The notes beneath the pieces are model-generated. The model was not told where the DNA came from. It saw nothing but the letters and a program-made list of their open reading frames with translations, and did no database searches. The position numbers were made by a program, and so were the translations under genes. 64,000 nt of DNA from Pollutimonas harenae (lineage in GTDB: Bacteria; Pseudomonadota; Gammaproteobacteria; Burkholderiales; Burkholderiaceae_B). The DNA lies in contig NZ_SDQD01000002.1 in assembly GCF_004153685.1 (NCBI RefSeq), forward strand, positions 1,178,001-1,242,000, read 5' to 3'. How positions within the stretch are numbered: the first letter of the stretch is position 1; each line of letters begins with the position of its first letter. Positions 52,021 to 61,060 of this stretch are shown piece after piece.

Positions 52021-54300
52021 TTACTCGGCGCCGACTGTTACGCCGTAACCAACCCCAGCCGCGTAGCTTTTAGGACGAAACACGCCCAGCACAACCTGCC
52101 AGAAGATGGCCAGGGCGCCAATGATGAACACGACGTCACCAAATGTGCGGACCCAGCGCAGGGTTTCCAGCAGAGGTTGCTGCATGAACGCTTCGCTGCG
52201 GGCATACCACATGCCTTCCGACACACTGGCGTAGAACTGAATGAGGCCGATAGGCAGCAGACTGGTTGCAATCATCAGCACCAGACCTGCATTCAAACCC
52301 CAGAAGCCAGTACGCATGAGTTTTTCGTTGAAGCTGAAACCAGGCACGATGTAGCGCAACACCAGCAAGGTAAAGCCTATGGCCAGGAAGCCATACACAC
52401 CAAACAGGGCAGCATGTGCGTGCACGGGAGTGGTGTTCAGACCCTGAATGTAGTACAGCGAAATGGGCGGATTGACCATGAAGCCGAACACACCGGCACC
52501 CAGCATATTCCAGAAGGCCACGGCCACAAAGCACATCAGGGGCCAGCGCACGGCTTCCATCCAGGGAGCGCGCTCTTTAAGGCGCCAGTTTTCCCATGCC
52601 TCGTAACCCAGCACAATCAGGGGCACTACTTCAAGCGCACTGAAACTTGCACCTATGGCCATGACTGGCGTGGTTGTACCGGAGAAATACATGTGGTGCA
52701 AGGTACCCGGCACACCGCCAAGCATGAACAGTGATGCAGATGCCAGGCTGGCAACGGTTGCGCCGCGTTTCGACACCAGACCCATGCTTGAGAAGATGAA
52801 AGCCAGCGCCGTAGTAGCGAATACCTCGAAGAAACCTTCTACCCACAGGTGTACCACCCACCAGCGCCAGTACTCCATGATGGTGATGTGCGTACGCTCA
52901 CCGTAGAACAGGCCGGTACCGTAGAACAAACCGATAGCAATGGTGGAGGCCGCCAGCAAAGCCAGCAGGTTTTTGTCACCCTCTTTCTTGAAGGCTGGCA
53001 ACATGCCACGCAGCATCAGGAGCAGCCAGAAAGCCAGGCCCGCGAACTTTACAAGCTGCCAGATACGGCCCAGCTCGAGGTATTCGTAGCCTTGGTGACC
53101 AAGCCAGAAGTTCAGGTGCTCGGGCATGATGTGTTTGATGGCCAGGAAGTTGCCGATGTATGAACCGACCACCAATACCACCAGCGCCCAGAACAGGATA
53201 TCGACCCCCAGTTTCTGATACTTGGGGTCCTTGCCGCCGTTGATCATGGGCGCCAGGAACAAGCCGGCTGCCAGGAAGCCAGTGGCAATCCAGAACAAGG
53301 CCGTCTGCAAGTGCCAGGTGCGGGTCAATGAATAGGGGAACCATTGCGACACATCAATGCCGTAGAAGGACTGCCCTTCAATCGTATAGTGGGCGGTAAA
53401 GCCTCCCAGCAACACCTGGAAGACAAACAAGGCCACCACGAGAAACAAATACTTGCCCAGTGCACGCTGCGAAGGTGTCAGTGGGCCAATACTCAGAGGG
53501 TCTTTCTTGGGTGCGACCGGTTCTGGCTCTTCGCGATGCGTAAAGGCCCAACCCCAGACAAGGAAGGCAATACCGGCAATCAGGAAGATCACGCTGGCAA
53601 TCGACCACAGCACGTTGGCTGTCGACGGCTTGTTGTCGATCAGCGGCTCATGCGGCCAGTTGTTGGTGTAGGTGACCTGGCTGTTGGGCCGCTCGGTGGA
53701 AGCCGCCCATGCCGTCCAGAAATAGAAGTTGGTAAGATCCTGGCGGCGCTCAAGGCTTGGCAAGGTATCTTCCTTCATGGCGAAGTTATCGCGCGTTTGA
53801 CGGAACTCCGGATCAGAGCCATACAGCTTGACGTAGTAGTCGGCCGTTTGCGTCACGGCTTGCGCGCGACGGTCGGTGATCGTCACGATGCCGGTTTCAG
53901 GATCGAGCGTGTTGGTGCGATACTCGTTCTTGAGCTGGTTCTTCAGAATGACCTGCCTGTCGGGATGAAGCTGGTCAAACGGAACACCAGCTTCTTCCTG
54001 GGCGGCCAAATCCAGCCAGGCCAGCAGTTCGCGATGCAACCAGTCTGCCGACCAGTCTGGTGCCTGGTAAGAGCCATGCCCCCAAACCGATCCGACCTGC
54101 ATGCCGCCCGTGCTTTGCCAGGCAGTTTGGCCATCGAGAATTTCTTCCTTGGTCATCAACACCTTGTTGGAGGTCGTGATCACCTGCTCCGGGATAGGCG
54201 GTACTTGTCGATAAACCTCGACACCGCTCCAACCAAGAACCGCAAAGGTAAGGGCCAGAACGGCCAACAATACCCACCATAACTTCTTATACTCGCGCAT
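52021..54300 (-). CDS. norB: Quinol-dependent nitric oxide reductase (single-subunit qNOR)
   Basis: 759 residues from the ATG at 54298-54300 (AAGGAG, 6 nt spacer); the upstream frame extension is rejected. The N-terminal ~200-residue periplasmic region, homologous to NorC but without a heme c motif, marks the qNOR type. The membrane domain has the heme-copper-oxidase His ligands (FTAHYTIEGQ; RTWHLQTALFW; WRWWVVHLWVEGFFEVFAT; GTLHHMYFSGT; HAHAALFGVYGF). Reduces 2 NO to N2O at the cytoplasmic membrane using quinol. It overlaps the upstream hemerythrin gene by 14 bp; NorR/sigma-54 control is seen upstream. Confidence 0.97.
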   Translation of the reverse strand: MREYKKLWWVLLAVLALTFAVLGWSGVEVYRQVPPIPEQVITTSNKVLMTKEEILDGQTAWQSTGGMQVGSVWGHGSYQAPDWSADWLHRELLAWLDLAAQEEAGVPFDQLHPDRQVILKNQLKNEYRTNTLDPETGIVTITDRRAQAVTQTADYYVKLYGSDPEFRQTRDNFAMKEDTLPSLERRQDLTNFYFWTAWAASTERPNSQVTYTNNWPHEPLIDNKPSTANVLWSIASVIFLIAGIAFLVWGWAFTHREEPEPVAPKKDPLSIGPLTPSQRALGKYLFLVVALFVFQVLLGGFTAHYTIEGQSFYGIDVSQWFPYSLTRTWHLQTALFWIATGFLAAGLFLAPMINGGKDPKYQKLGVDILFWALVVLVVGSYIGNFLAIKHIMPEHLNFWLGHQGYEYLELGRIWQLVKFAGLAFWLLLMLRGMLPAFKKEGDKNLLALLAASTIAIGLFYGTGLFYGERTHITIMEYWRWWVVHLWVEGFFEVFATTALAFIFSSMGLVSKRGATVASLASASLFMLGGVPGTLHHMYFSGTTTPVMAIGASFSALEVVPLIVLGYEAWENWRLKERAPWMEAVRWPLMCFVAVAFWNMLGAGVFGFMVNPPISLYYIQGLNTTPVHAHAALFGVYGFLAIGFTLLVLRYIVPGFSFNEKLMRTGFWGLNAGLVLMIATSLLPIGLIQFYASVSEGMWYARSEAFMQQPLLETLRWVRTFGDVVFIIGALAIFWQVVLGVFRPKSYAAGVGYGVTVGAE

Positions 54301-54814
54301 ATTCAGCTCCTTTTGCTGCATTCGAGCCATTTAGGAACAGCACTTCGTTTTCCAATTCGATGTGCTGCGATAAATCGTCAATAAAATTTCCCAGACCACT
54401 GTAAAGGGCACGCCAAGTGGCGCATGCGGCGTCCGGGACAGCCAGGCCATCGGTAAGGCGCCAGACATCGTCTATGGCTTTGTCCTGCTCTTGGTGCTCC
54501 AGGCGCATGATTGCCACAGGACCGCGAGCCATTGCCGCCATCCCCTTCACCAGCATGGGAAACAGCACCTGCTCTTCTTTCAGCATGTGGCTTTCCAGGG
54601 CCTGCTGAAGACCATCAAGCGTGTCTGCCAAGCCTGCCGGGCAAGCCGCGCTGGCTTGATGCACGTGCTCGACCTTGCGCGACAGACGGATCAGTTCGGG
54701 CAATTGTTCACGATGTCGCTCGTGGAAGCGCTTTACGATATAGGCAACCAGATCTTCGACGGGAGCGTTGCGCCAATCGGCAAGCTGCGTCGATGCTGGC
54801 TCGGAGGCATTCAT
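54287..54814 (-). CDS. norA: Hemerythrin-like di-iron protein (NorA/DnrN/YtfE type)
   Basis: 175 residues. Hemerythrin domain with ligands in FHERHREQ, HMLKEEQVLFPML, RLEHQEQD and HIELENEVLF, a His/Glu pattern binding two irons. N-terminal DWRNAPVEDLVAYIVKRFHERH resembles YtfE (RIC). In Ralstonia eutropha the gene before norB is norA, a di-iron protein that binds NO and modulates the NorR response; this gene has the same place and promoter. 175 residues is shorter than that NorA, so the symbol is by synteny. Confidence 0.85.
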   Translation of the reverse strand: MNASEPASTQLADWRNAPVEDLVAYIVKRFHERHREQLPELIRLSRKVEHVHQASAACPAGLADTLDGLQQALESHMLKEEQVLFPMLVKGMAAMARGPVAIMRLEHQEQDKAIDDVWRLTDGLAVPDAACATWRALYSGLGNFIDDLSQHIELENEVLFLNGSNAAKGAEYARV

Positions 54815-54853
54815 CTACTTATCCTTTTACACGTTGATCATGCGATTCATAAA

Positions 54854-54868
54854 GCAATAGTCATGCCA
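54854..54868 (-). promoter_or_regulatory. Sigma-54 (-24/-12) promoter for norA-norB
   Basis: On the minus strand TGGCATG-ACTA-TTGC matches the consensus TGGCACG-N4-TTGC with one change and correct GG-GC spacing. It lies 40 bp before the hemerythrin start and downstream of the NorR boxes. Confidence 0.88.
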
Positions 54869-54906
54869 GCTTTATGATGCTGTTTATAAAGGAAAAATAA
54901 ATATAG

Positions 54907-54964
54907 GGTATAATTAACCATACTTATAAATGGTTATTTATACCCTAATAGGGTTTTTATTACC
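54907..54964. promoter_or_regulatory. Three NorR boxes (GGT-N7-ACC)
   Basis: GGT-ATAATTA-ACC (54907-54919), GGT-TATTTAT-ACC (54932-54944) and GGT-TTTTATT-ACC (54952-54964). The consensus GGT-N7-ACC is known from Ralstonia NorR. The first two lie within a large near-perfect inverted repeat (17-bp arms, 54905-54946). The third ends 2 bp before the norR ATG, so NorR binding there should also limit norR expression. Confidence 0.9.
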
Positions 54965-54966
54965 CC

Positions 54967-56616
54967 ATGGACCAATTGATACTTGCCGACTTGATCACCG
55001 ATCTTCCCGATGCCGTCAGACTGCAGAGGGCCGTACATACCTTGCGTGAGTATTTCGAGTGCGATGCCGTCGGCCTGCTCACCCTGGATGATGACAGCCT
55101 GCGCCTGGTAGCCGCTTCCGGCTTGGCTCACGAAGCCTTGGGGCGGCGTTTTGTGGTTGCTCAGCACCCCCGTTTTGCCACCATTCTGTCGCGACGCGAA
55201 CCAACCTGGTTCGAGCCGGGTAGCATGCTGGCGGATCCTTACGACGGCCTGCTTGACGACAAGAAAGGGGTGCCTCTACCGGTGCATGATTGCCTGGGAA
55301 TGAGCTTATACACCGAAGGCCGGCCTTGGGGAATCGTCACGCTGGACGCACTGGCAATCGGTGCATTCGACGATGCCGCCTTAGCTGAGCTGCAGCGTTA
55401 CTCCCTCCTGCTTGAAGCGGCCATCCGGGTCACCGCACTCGAAAAGGAAAATCGCAGCCTGAAGCTATTGGGCAGTAGCGTCGATGACGCCTTGCAAATT
55501 GTCGATGAAAGCGAAATTCTCGGTGCAAGCGATGCCATTACGCAGTTGCTGCACGAGCTTGATGTGGTCGCCGACTCCGATCTCCCCGTCTTGCTGACAG
55601 GAGAAACCGGAGTAGGCAAAGATCTGTTTGCCCGCCGCTTGCATCGCCGATCCCGGCGCAGCCAGCAGCCGATGGTTCACGTCAATTGCGCTGCCCTGCC
55701 TGAGTCACTGGCCGAAAGCGAGCTGTTTGGACACGTGAGAGGTGCATTTTCAGGCGCCACCAGCGACCGCGCGGGCCGCTTCGAGGCTGCGCAAGGCGGA
55801 ACCCTATTCCTGGATGAAGTCGGCGAGTTGCCACTGTCGGTGCAGGCCAAGCTGTTGCGTGCCCTGCAAAACGGAGAAATCCAGCGACTGGGCACCGACC
55901 AGATCATCAAGACCGACGTCCGCATCATCGCGGCCACCAATCGACAACTCAAGGAAAATACCTCAGCGGGGAATTTCCGTGCCGACCTATATCACCGGCT
56001 ATCCGTCTATCCGGTCCATATACCACCCTTGCGCGAGCGTGGGCGCGACGCACTGATACTGGCCGGACACTTTCTTGAGCTTAGCCGAGCACGTCTGGGC
56101 GTGCGTGGCCTGCGCCTGTCCTATGCGGCCGAAAGAGCGTTATTGCACTACAGTTGGCCTGGCAATGTACGCGAGCTCGAGCACGTAATCAGTCGCGCCT
56201 CCCTGAAAACCCTCAGTCGCGGCGCATCTCGCGATCAGATCCTTACGCTGGAGCCAGACGTTCTGGACGTGGACACGGATCCTACTTCGCACGAAACCGC
56301 ACAAGATGATGGCGCCCCCAACAGCAACACAAATGCCGACCTCGACGACCTGCTCACTTTGCACCATCACCCGCATACACCCAGACTCACTTCCAGCCTT
56401 GATTCGGGCGTCGCGACAGACACAATTACGTCTCATATTCGGCCGAGCACCGAACACAAGATCATTCCGTTGCGTGTCACCATGGAAAACAGTCAGCGGC
56501 ACGCCATACAGCAAGCGTTGGCTCAGGCCAGCAACAACTGGGCACAAGCTGCACGGCTACTGGAGCTCGATAGCAGCAATCTACACAAGCTCGCCAGGAA
56601 GCTGGGGCTGAAATAG
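54967..56616 (+). CDS. norR: NO-responsive sigma-54 activator NorR
   Basis: 549 residues: N-terminal GAF domain (about 20-165) that in NorR holds a mononuclear iron sensing NO; AAA+ domain (about 190-420) with Walker A GETGVGKD, Walker B GTLFLDEVGELP and the sigma-54 contact loop GAFSGA at 259-264 (Ser for the usual Thr); a long Asp/Thr/His-rich linker; and a C-terminal Fis-type HTH (NNWAQAARLLELDSSNLHKLARKLG). It should activate the divergent norA-norB promoter when NO is bound. Confidence 0.95.
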   Translation: MDQLILADLITDLPDAVRLQRAVHTLREYFECDAVGLLTLDDDSLRLVAASGLAHEALGRRFVVAQHPRFATILSRREPTWFEPGSMLADPYDGLLDDKKGVPLPVHDCLGMSLYTEGRPWGIVTLDALAIGAFDDAALAELQRYSLLLEAAIRVTALEKENRSLKLLGSSVDDALQIVDESEILGASDAITQLLHELDVVADSDLPVLLTGETGVGKDLFARRLHRRSRRSQQPMVHVNCAALPESLAESELFGHVRGAFSGATSDRAGRFEAAQGGTLFLDEVGELPLSVQAKLLRALQNGEIQRLGTDQIIKTDVRIIAATNRQLKENTSAGNFRADLYHRLSVYPVHIPPLRERGRDALILAGHFLELSRARLGVRGLRLSYAAERALLHYSWPGNVRELEHVISRASLKTLSRGASRDQILTLEPDVLDVDTDPTSHETAQDDGAPNSNTNADLDDLLTLHHHPHTPRLTSSLDSGVATDTITSHIRPSTEHKIIPLRVTMENSQRHAIQQALAQASNNWAQAARLLELDSSNLHKLARKLGLK

Positions 56617-56637
56617 GCATTTACAGGCCGGCCAGAC

Positions 56638-57189
56638 CTAGCCGGCGAACCCACCATCAGCCAGGAACAGGAGCTCTTCAGCCGTACTCTGACGACCCAG
56701 AACGGCATTACGATGCGGAAAGCGCCCAAAACGGGCAATGATGTCGCAGTGCTCGACGGCGAAGCTCAAGCCTTCGGGGCTGAACTCACGATAGAGCTCA
56801 ACGCCGTAACGCTGATCATCGATGTCTTCCGAGTGAATGAAAGGCACACAGAAAAAAAGCGAGAGCTGAGGGGTAACCTGTTCGATATGGCCCGTGTCAA
56901 TAGCCTTGCGAGCATACTGGCGAGCCTGGGTATCGGTGACGAACATGGCCGGTGTACCGCGAAAGGCATTGCGCGGAAACTGATCAAGCAACAACACCAG
57001 CGCCAGGCTACCCACTGCCTGCTCCATCCAGCTATCGAGCTCGCCACGAGCCGCCGTCTGATGCAGGCTTAAAAACTGCTGTTTGAACCTTGCGTCAAAA
57101 TCAGGGTTCTTGGCAAACCAGGCACGTGATCCGGCCTCGAGCCAGAAGTCAACCAACGCTTGTGCCCGCTGGAGTTGTGCCATAACCAT
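56638..57189 (-). CDS. DUF924-family protein
   Basis: 183 residues, soluble, helical. DFWLEAGSRAWFAKNPDFDARFK, LLLDQFPRNAFRGTPAMFVTDTQAR, and FGRFPHRNAVLGRQSTAEEL are the hallmarks of DUF924, a TPR-like fold of unknown function. A second Met two codons in is an alternative start. It follows the tautomerase gene by 6 bp, so they form a two-gene operon. Confidence 0.9.
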   Translation of the reverse strand: MVMAQLQRAQALVDFWLEAGSRAWFAKNPDFDARFKQQFLSLHQTAARGELDSWMEQAVGSLALVLLLDQFPRNAFRGTPAMFVTDTQARQYARKAIDTGHIEQVTPQLSLFFCVPFIHSEDIDDQRYGVELYREFSPEGLSFAVEHCDIIARFGRFPHRNAVLGRQSTAEELLFLADGGFAG

Positions 57190-57195
57190 GCCTTC

Positions 57196-57570
57196 CTATC
57201 GACCCATGGCTTTTGCACTGACCCCGCCTGCCATGCCCATGTTGCCTTTGGGAAAATCAAGCAAGCGTACCCGGACTTCGCTTTCGGGAATACCCGTGAC
57301 TTCAAAACCCGTCTTGCTGAGCGCGGCAATCAGCGCATTTCTTTGCTCTTCGGTACGGCCTTCGATAAAGTCCACCACAAACATCAGGCCTGGCGTATTA
57401 AACTGGCCCGCATTCAAATAATGCCCATCGGGCAGCTCATTCAGCAGCACTCGTACGCTGGCCAGCGGCGCCCCTATGCTTTGCACCACAGCATCGCTAC
57501 TGCGCTCCAGCAATTGTTTTTTCTTTTCGGTGGAAAGGCCTGTGGTGGCGGAAATCGTAACGTACGGCAT
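57196..57570 (-). CDS. 4-oxalocrotonate-tautomerase-family protein, two-domain fusion
   Basis: 124 residues, twice the size of a single 4-OT subunit. The protein begins MPYVTISATTG, leaving the catalytic Pro at position 1 after Met removal. The first half (1-60) resembles 4-OT (TEKKKQLLERSSDAVVQSIGAPLASVRVLLNE). The second half begins FNTPGLMFVVDFIEGRTEEQRNALIAAL and repeats the beta-alpha-beta layout without a terminal Pro. This places it among fused tautomerase-superfamily proteins (cis-CaaD/malonate-semialdehyde decarboxylase linkers). Reaction unknown. Confidence 0.8.
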   Translation of the reverse strand: MPYVTISATTGLSTEKKKQLLERSSDAVVQSIGAPLASVRVLLNELPDGHYLNAGQFNTPGLMFVVDFIEGRTEEQRNALIAALSKTGFEVTGIPESEVRVRLLDFPKGNMGMAGGVSAKAMGR

Positions 57571-57682
57571 GGAGTCCTCGCGTGGATAAACAATTGAAGG
57601 TCAATTATCGCTGTACGATGGCCGGCTGCACAAGCACTGAGTGTAATATTTGAAAGTGAGCCCACTCTTTCAAGGATGCCTT

Positions 57683-58549
57683 ATGACATCACCTCAGGTT
57701 CAAACCTTCTTCGATGAGCAAACCTCGACTTTTTCGTATGTGGTTTATCACCCGGAAGACGGCGTCTGTGCGGTGATCGACTCCGTCCTTGATTATGACC
57801 CCAAATCGGGTCGAGTCAGCACAAGCTCGGCAGACAAAATCGTAGGCTTCATCAGGAAAAAGAACTTGCAGGTGCAATGGCTGCTGGAAACGCACGCACA
57901 TGCGGACCATCTTTCTGCCGCGGGCCACATCCAGCAACAACTGGGCGGAAAAACCGGTATTGGCGAGCATATTATCCAGGTACAGCACACCTTTTCCGAC
58001 CTCTTCAATCTCAAAGCCGCACTGCAGCCTTACGGCTCGCAGTTCGACCAGCTGTTTCGCGACGGCGACCAGTTCCAGATCGGCCGCCTCTCGGCAAGCG
58101 TCATACACGTTCCAGGGCATACCCCTGCCGACATCGCCTACCATATTGACGGGGTAGGTGTGTTCATAGGTGACACATTATTCATGCCCGACGTCGGCAC
58201 GGCACGCTGTGACTTTCCAGGCGGCGATGCCGGTCAACTGTATCGTTCCATCCAGATACTGCTGGGCCTGGGCGACAACACCCTGCTATACCTATGTCAC
58301 GACTACCCTCCCGACAGCCGCTCTCCCACGCAAGTCTGTACCGTAGGTGATCAGCGGGCCGGCAATATCCATATTCGTGACGGGATCAGTGCAAGCGAAT
58401 TCACAGACATGCGCAATACCCGCGACAAAACCCTGGAAATGCCGGCCCTGATACTTCCGGCCATACAGATCAATATCCGCGCAGGCCAGTTCCCACCGCC
58501 TGAAGATAACGGAGTGCATTACCTGAAAATTCCACTCAATCAATTCTAA
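57683..58549 (+). CDS. Metallo-beta-lactamase-fold protein, persulfide-dioxygenase/Blh-like
   Basis: 288 residues from the ATG at 57683 (AAGGA upstream). Motif THAHADH at 70-76 supplies the metal ligands; further ligands are in VPGHTPAD, IGDTLFMPDVGTARCDFPGG and LCHDYPP. The FMPDVGTARCDFPGG segment is characteristic of ETHE1/Blh-type persulfide dioxygenases, which oxidise glutathione persulfide to sulfite with one Fe(II). No BigR-type regulator or rhodanese lies adjacent; the yeiE/yeiH pair for sulfite-type stress is 4 kb away. Confidence 0.88.
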   Translation: MTSPQVQTFFDEQTSTFSYVVYHPEDGVCAVIDSVLDYDPKSGRVSTSSADKIVGFIRKKNLQVQWLLETHAHADHLSAAGHIQQQLGGKTGIGEHIIQVQHTFSDLFNLKAALQPYGSQFDQLFRDGDQFQIGRLSASVIHVPGHTPADIAYHIDGVGVFIGDTLFMPDVGTARCDFPGGDAGQLYRSIQILLGLGDNTLLYLCHDYPPDSRSPTQVCTVGDQRAGNIHIRDGISASEFTDMRNTRDKTLEMPALILPAIQINIRAGQFPPPEDNGVHYLKIPLNQF

Positions 58550-58646
58550 ACAGCGCCATCAAACCCGCACACAGGGAACATTTCAAGCAGAATGTGGTCT
58601 TTGATGTGTTGGCGACCGCCAGAGCAAACGACTAAAAAGAAACAGC

Positions 58647-60635
58647 ATGAACTGGACTGAAGCATTAATTGAAAGCGGCATATGGCTGATTCAAGCCTAT
58701 AGCATCACACTGGTGGTGGTAACTTTCTGCATTGGGCTACTGGCCCGCCGCACCGTATGGGGCCGACAGTTCTGGGCACTGGCGGCTGGCTACTTTTCAC
58801 CACGACGCAGCTGGAAACCCCTGGCCACACTTGCGCTGATTCTATTCCTGACACTATGTGCGGTACGGCTGGAAGTCCTGTTCTCGAATTGGTACAACAC
58901 CATGTACACCGCTCTGCAAGACCTGGATGAGTCGGGTTTTTGGGGAGCCATGCTGTTGTTTGCCATTCTGGCCACAATACATGTACTGCGTTCATTGTTC
59001 GACTTCTACGTACAGAATGCCTTTACCATACGCTGGCGCGTCTGGCTGAACGAAAAACTACTGGGTAACTGGCTGGACAAGCAAGCTTATTACCGTAGCC
59101 AATATCTTGACACCCCTGTCGACAACCCTGATCAACGTATCCAGCAAGACATCACCACCTTCGCCGAGATGTCACTGTCGCTATGCATGGGCGTCATCAA
59201 CGCACTGGTGTCGACCTTCGCGTTTACGCTCATCTTATGGGGCTTATCCGGCCCACTATCGATTTTCGGCGTGGAAATTCCACGCGGGATGGTATTCCTG
59301 GTATTTGCCTACGTACTGATCGCTACTGTATTTGCCATCAAGATCGGACGCCCATTGATTTTGCTGAACTTTCTTAATGAGCGCTTCAACGCTGACTACC
59401 GCTATGCACTGGTGCGCTTGCGCGAATACGCCGAAAGCATTGCCTTTTATGCCGGCGAAAAAGTCGAAGGCGCGATACTGCGCAGCCGGTTTGCCAATGT
59501 CATCAACAACGCCTGGGCCATCGTATACCGGTCACTCAAATTCCTGGGCTTCAACTTTTCGGTCAGCCAGGCTGCCGTAGTGTTTCCATTCATTATCCAG
59601 GCACAACGCTTTTTCTCGAAGCAGATCAGCCTGGGTGACTTGATGCAGACCGCCCAGGCCTTCGGCCGTCTGCAAGACAATCTGTCATTCTTTCGCAATG
59701 CCTACGATGACTTCGCCACTTACCGTGCCACGCTTGATCGTCTGACCGGTTTCACCAAAGCCATTGGCGATGCCCGCGCACTACCCGAGCCCGAAGTCCT
59801 GGCCGAAGGTCCACGCATTGCATTGCAGCGTCTTACCGTGCGTACACCATCCGGCACACCGCTGCTCAAGGATCTCGACCTCGAAGTTCTGCCCGGAGAA
59901 CCTTTATTAATACGCGGGCCTTCCGGCTCGGGCAAGACGACTCTGCTGCGAGCCATCGCTGGCTTGTGGCCCTACTGCGAAGGTCGCATCATCCGGCCAG
60001 AACACGAGGCGCTTTTCCTCTCACAGAAACCCTATCTGCCGCTGGGCAGCCTGCGCGAAGCCCTTTATTACCCCCAGCGTTTGCCCGACGACACAAGCCA
60101 TACCCCTGCCGACATCCAGCACCAGGAGCAGGCGGCACTGGCCAGCACACATCGGGTACCCAGCAATCTCGATGACCTGATCAGCGGCGTACAAGCTCGC
60201 CCCCGCTTATCGCAGCAATCCAACGCTACGCTCTCGAATCAAGGCCAGCCCGGCAATCATGATGACGAATCCGTCACGCTGGACGGACGCGCAGCGGACA
60301 TGCTGCGCCTGGTACAACTGGGGCACCTGGCAGATCGACTGGATCAAGCGGCTGACTGGGGCAGGATATTGTCGCTGGGTGAACAACAGCGACTGGCATT
60401 CGGCCGTCTGCTGCTGGCCCGGCCCGATGCCGTCTTTCTGGACGAAGCCACCTCGGCCATGGACGAAGGTCTGGAAGACGCCATGTATCGGCTGGTTCAC
60501 GAACACTTGCCAGACACTATTTTGCTGAGCGTAGGCCATCGCAGCACACTGTTCGCCCATCATTCCCGTCAACTGATCCTGAAAGGGGACGAAACCGGCA
60601 CCTGGGAAATCACCGAGACAGACCTGCTACGATAG
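58647..60635 (+). CDS. SbmA/YddA (ABCD)-type ABC transporter, permease fused to ATPase
   Basis: 662 residues. N-terminal SbmA/BacA-like membrane domain, about six helices (residues 10-330), with the family's NWYNTMYTALQ and YYRSQYLDTPVDNPDQRI segments. C-terminal ATPase: Walker A RGPSGSGKTTLL, signature LSLGEQQRLAFGRLLLARP, Walker B AVFLDEATSAMD. Between the Q-loop region (SQKPYLPLGSLREALYYP) and the signature lies a hydrophilic insert of about 60 residues (Gln/Asp/His-rich) not expected in this family. Probably an exporter or a peptide/vitamin transporter; ligand unknown. Confidence 0.88.
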   Translation: MNWTEALIESGIWLIQAYSITLVVVTFCIGLLARRTVWGRQFWALAAGYFSPRRSWKPLATLALILFLTLCAVRLEVLFSNWYNTMYTALQDLDESGFWGAMLLFAILATIHVLRSLFDFYVQNAFTIRWRVWLNEKLLGNWLDKQAYYRSQYLDTPVDNPDQRIQQDITTFAEMSLSLCMGVINALVSTFAFTLILWGLSGPLSIFGVEIPRGMVFLVFAYVLIATVFAIKIGRPLILLNFLNERFNADYRYALVRLREYAESIAFYAGEKVEGAILRSRFANVINNAWAIVYRSLKFLGFNFSVSQAAVVFPFIIQAQRFFSKQISLGDLMQTAQAFGRLQDNLSFFRNAYDDFATYRATLDRLTGFTKAIGDARALPEPEVLAEGPRIALQRLTVRTPSGTPLLKDLDLEVLPGEPLLIRGPSGSGKTTLLRAIAGLWPYCEGRIIRPEHEALFLSQKPYLPLGSLREALYYPQRLPDDTSHTPADIQHQEQAALASTHRVPSNLDDLISGVQARPRLSQQSNATLSNQGQPGNHDDESVTLDGRAADMLRLVQLGHLADRLDQAADWGRILSLGEQQRLAFGRLLLARPDAVFLDEATSAMDEGLEDAMYRLVHEHLPDTILLSVGHRSTLFAHHSRQLILKGDETGTWEITETDLLR

Positions 60636-60675
60636 CATCCGTCCACTCCGCAATTATTATTTAGGCAGCACCTAC

Positions 60676-61050
60676 ATGAACTACCTCGCCATCAAGCATT
60701 TGCACATGACAGCCGCTGTGCTGAGCATTCTTTTCTTTGTCATACGCGCCTACTGGTCGGTTACAGGCTCATCCCTATTGCAGCATCGACTCGTCAAGAC
60801 GCTACCGCATGTCGTCGACACTGTCTTACTGCTGGCTGGTATTGCCCTGGCAGCCATGATAGGCGCCAATCAACCCTGGATCCTGGCCAAGATCGTCGCC
60901 CTGATCGCTTATATAGGCGTAGGTACCATCGCCATCAAACGTGGCAAAACACCCAAAACCCGTGCCATAGCAGCGCTGGTGGCCATTTTGATTTTCGCGT
61001 ATATCGTAGGCGTGGCCATCAACAAGCACCCGCTTTCCTGGTTTGTATGA
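60676..61050 (+). CDS. SirB2-family membrane protein
   Basis: 124 residues, four helices. Begins MNYLAIKHLHMTAAVLSILFFVIRAYWS with the SirB2 Lys-His and Arg residues and has LPHVVDTVLLLAGIALA. Function unknown; 40 bp after the ABC gene, likely co-transcribed. Confidence 0.88.
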   Translation: MNYLAIKHLHMTAAVLSILFFVIRAYWSVTGSSLLQHRLVKTLPHVVDTVLLLAGIALAAMIGANQPWILAKIVALIAYIGVGTIAIKRGKTPKTRAIAALVAILIFAYIVGVAINKHPLSWFV

Positions 61051-61060
61051 AGCGAGCCTG

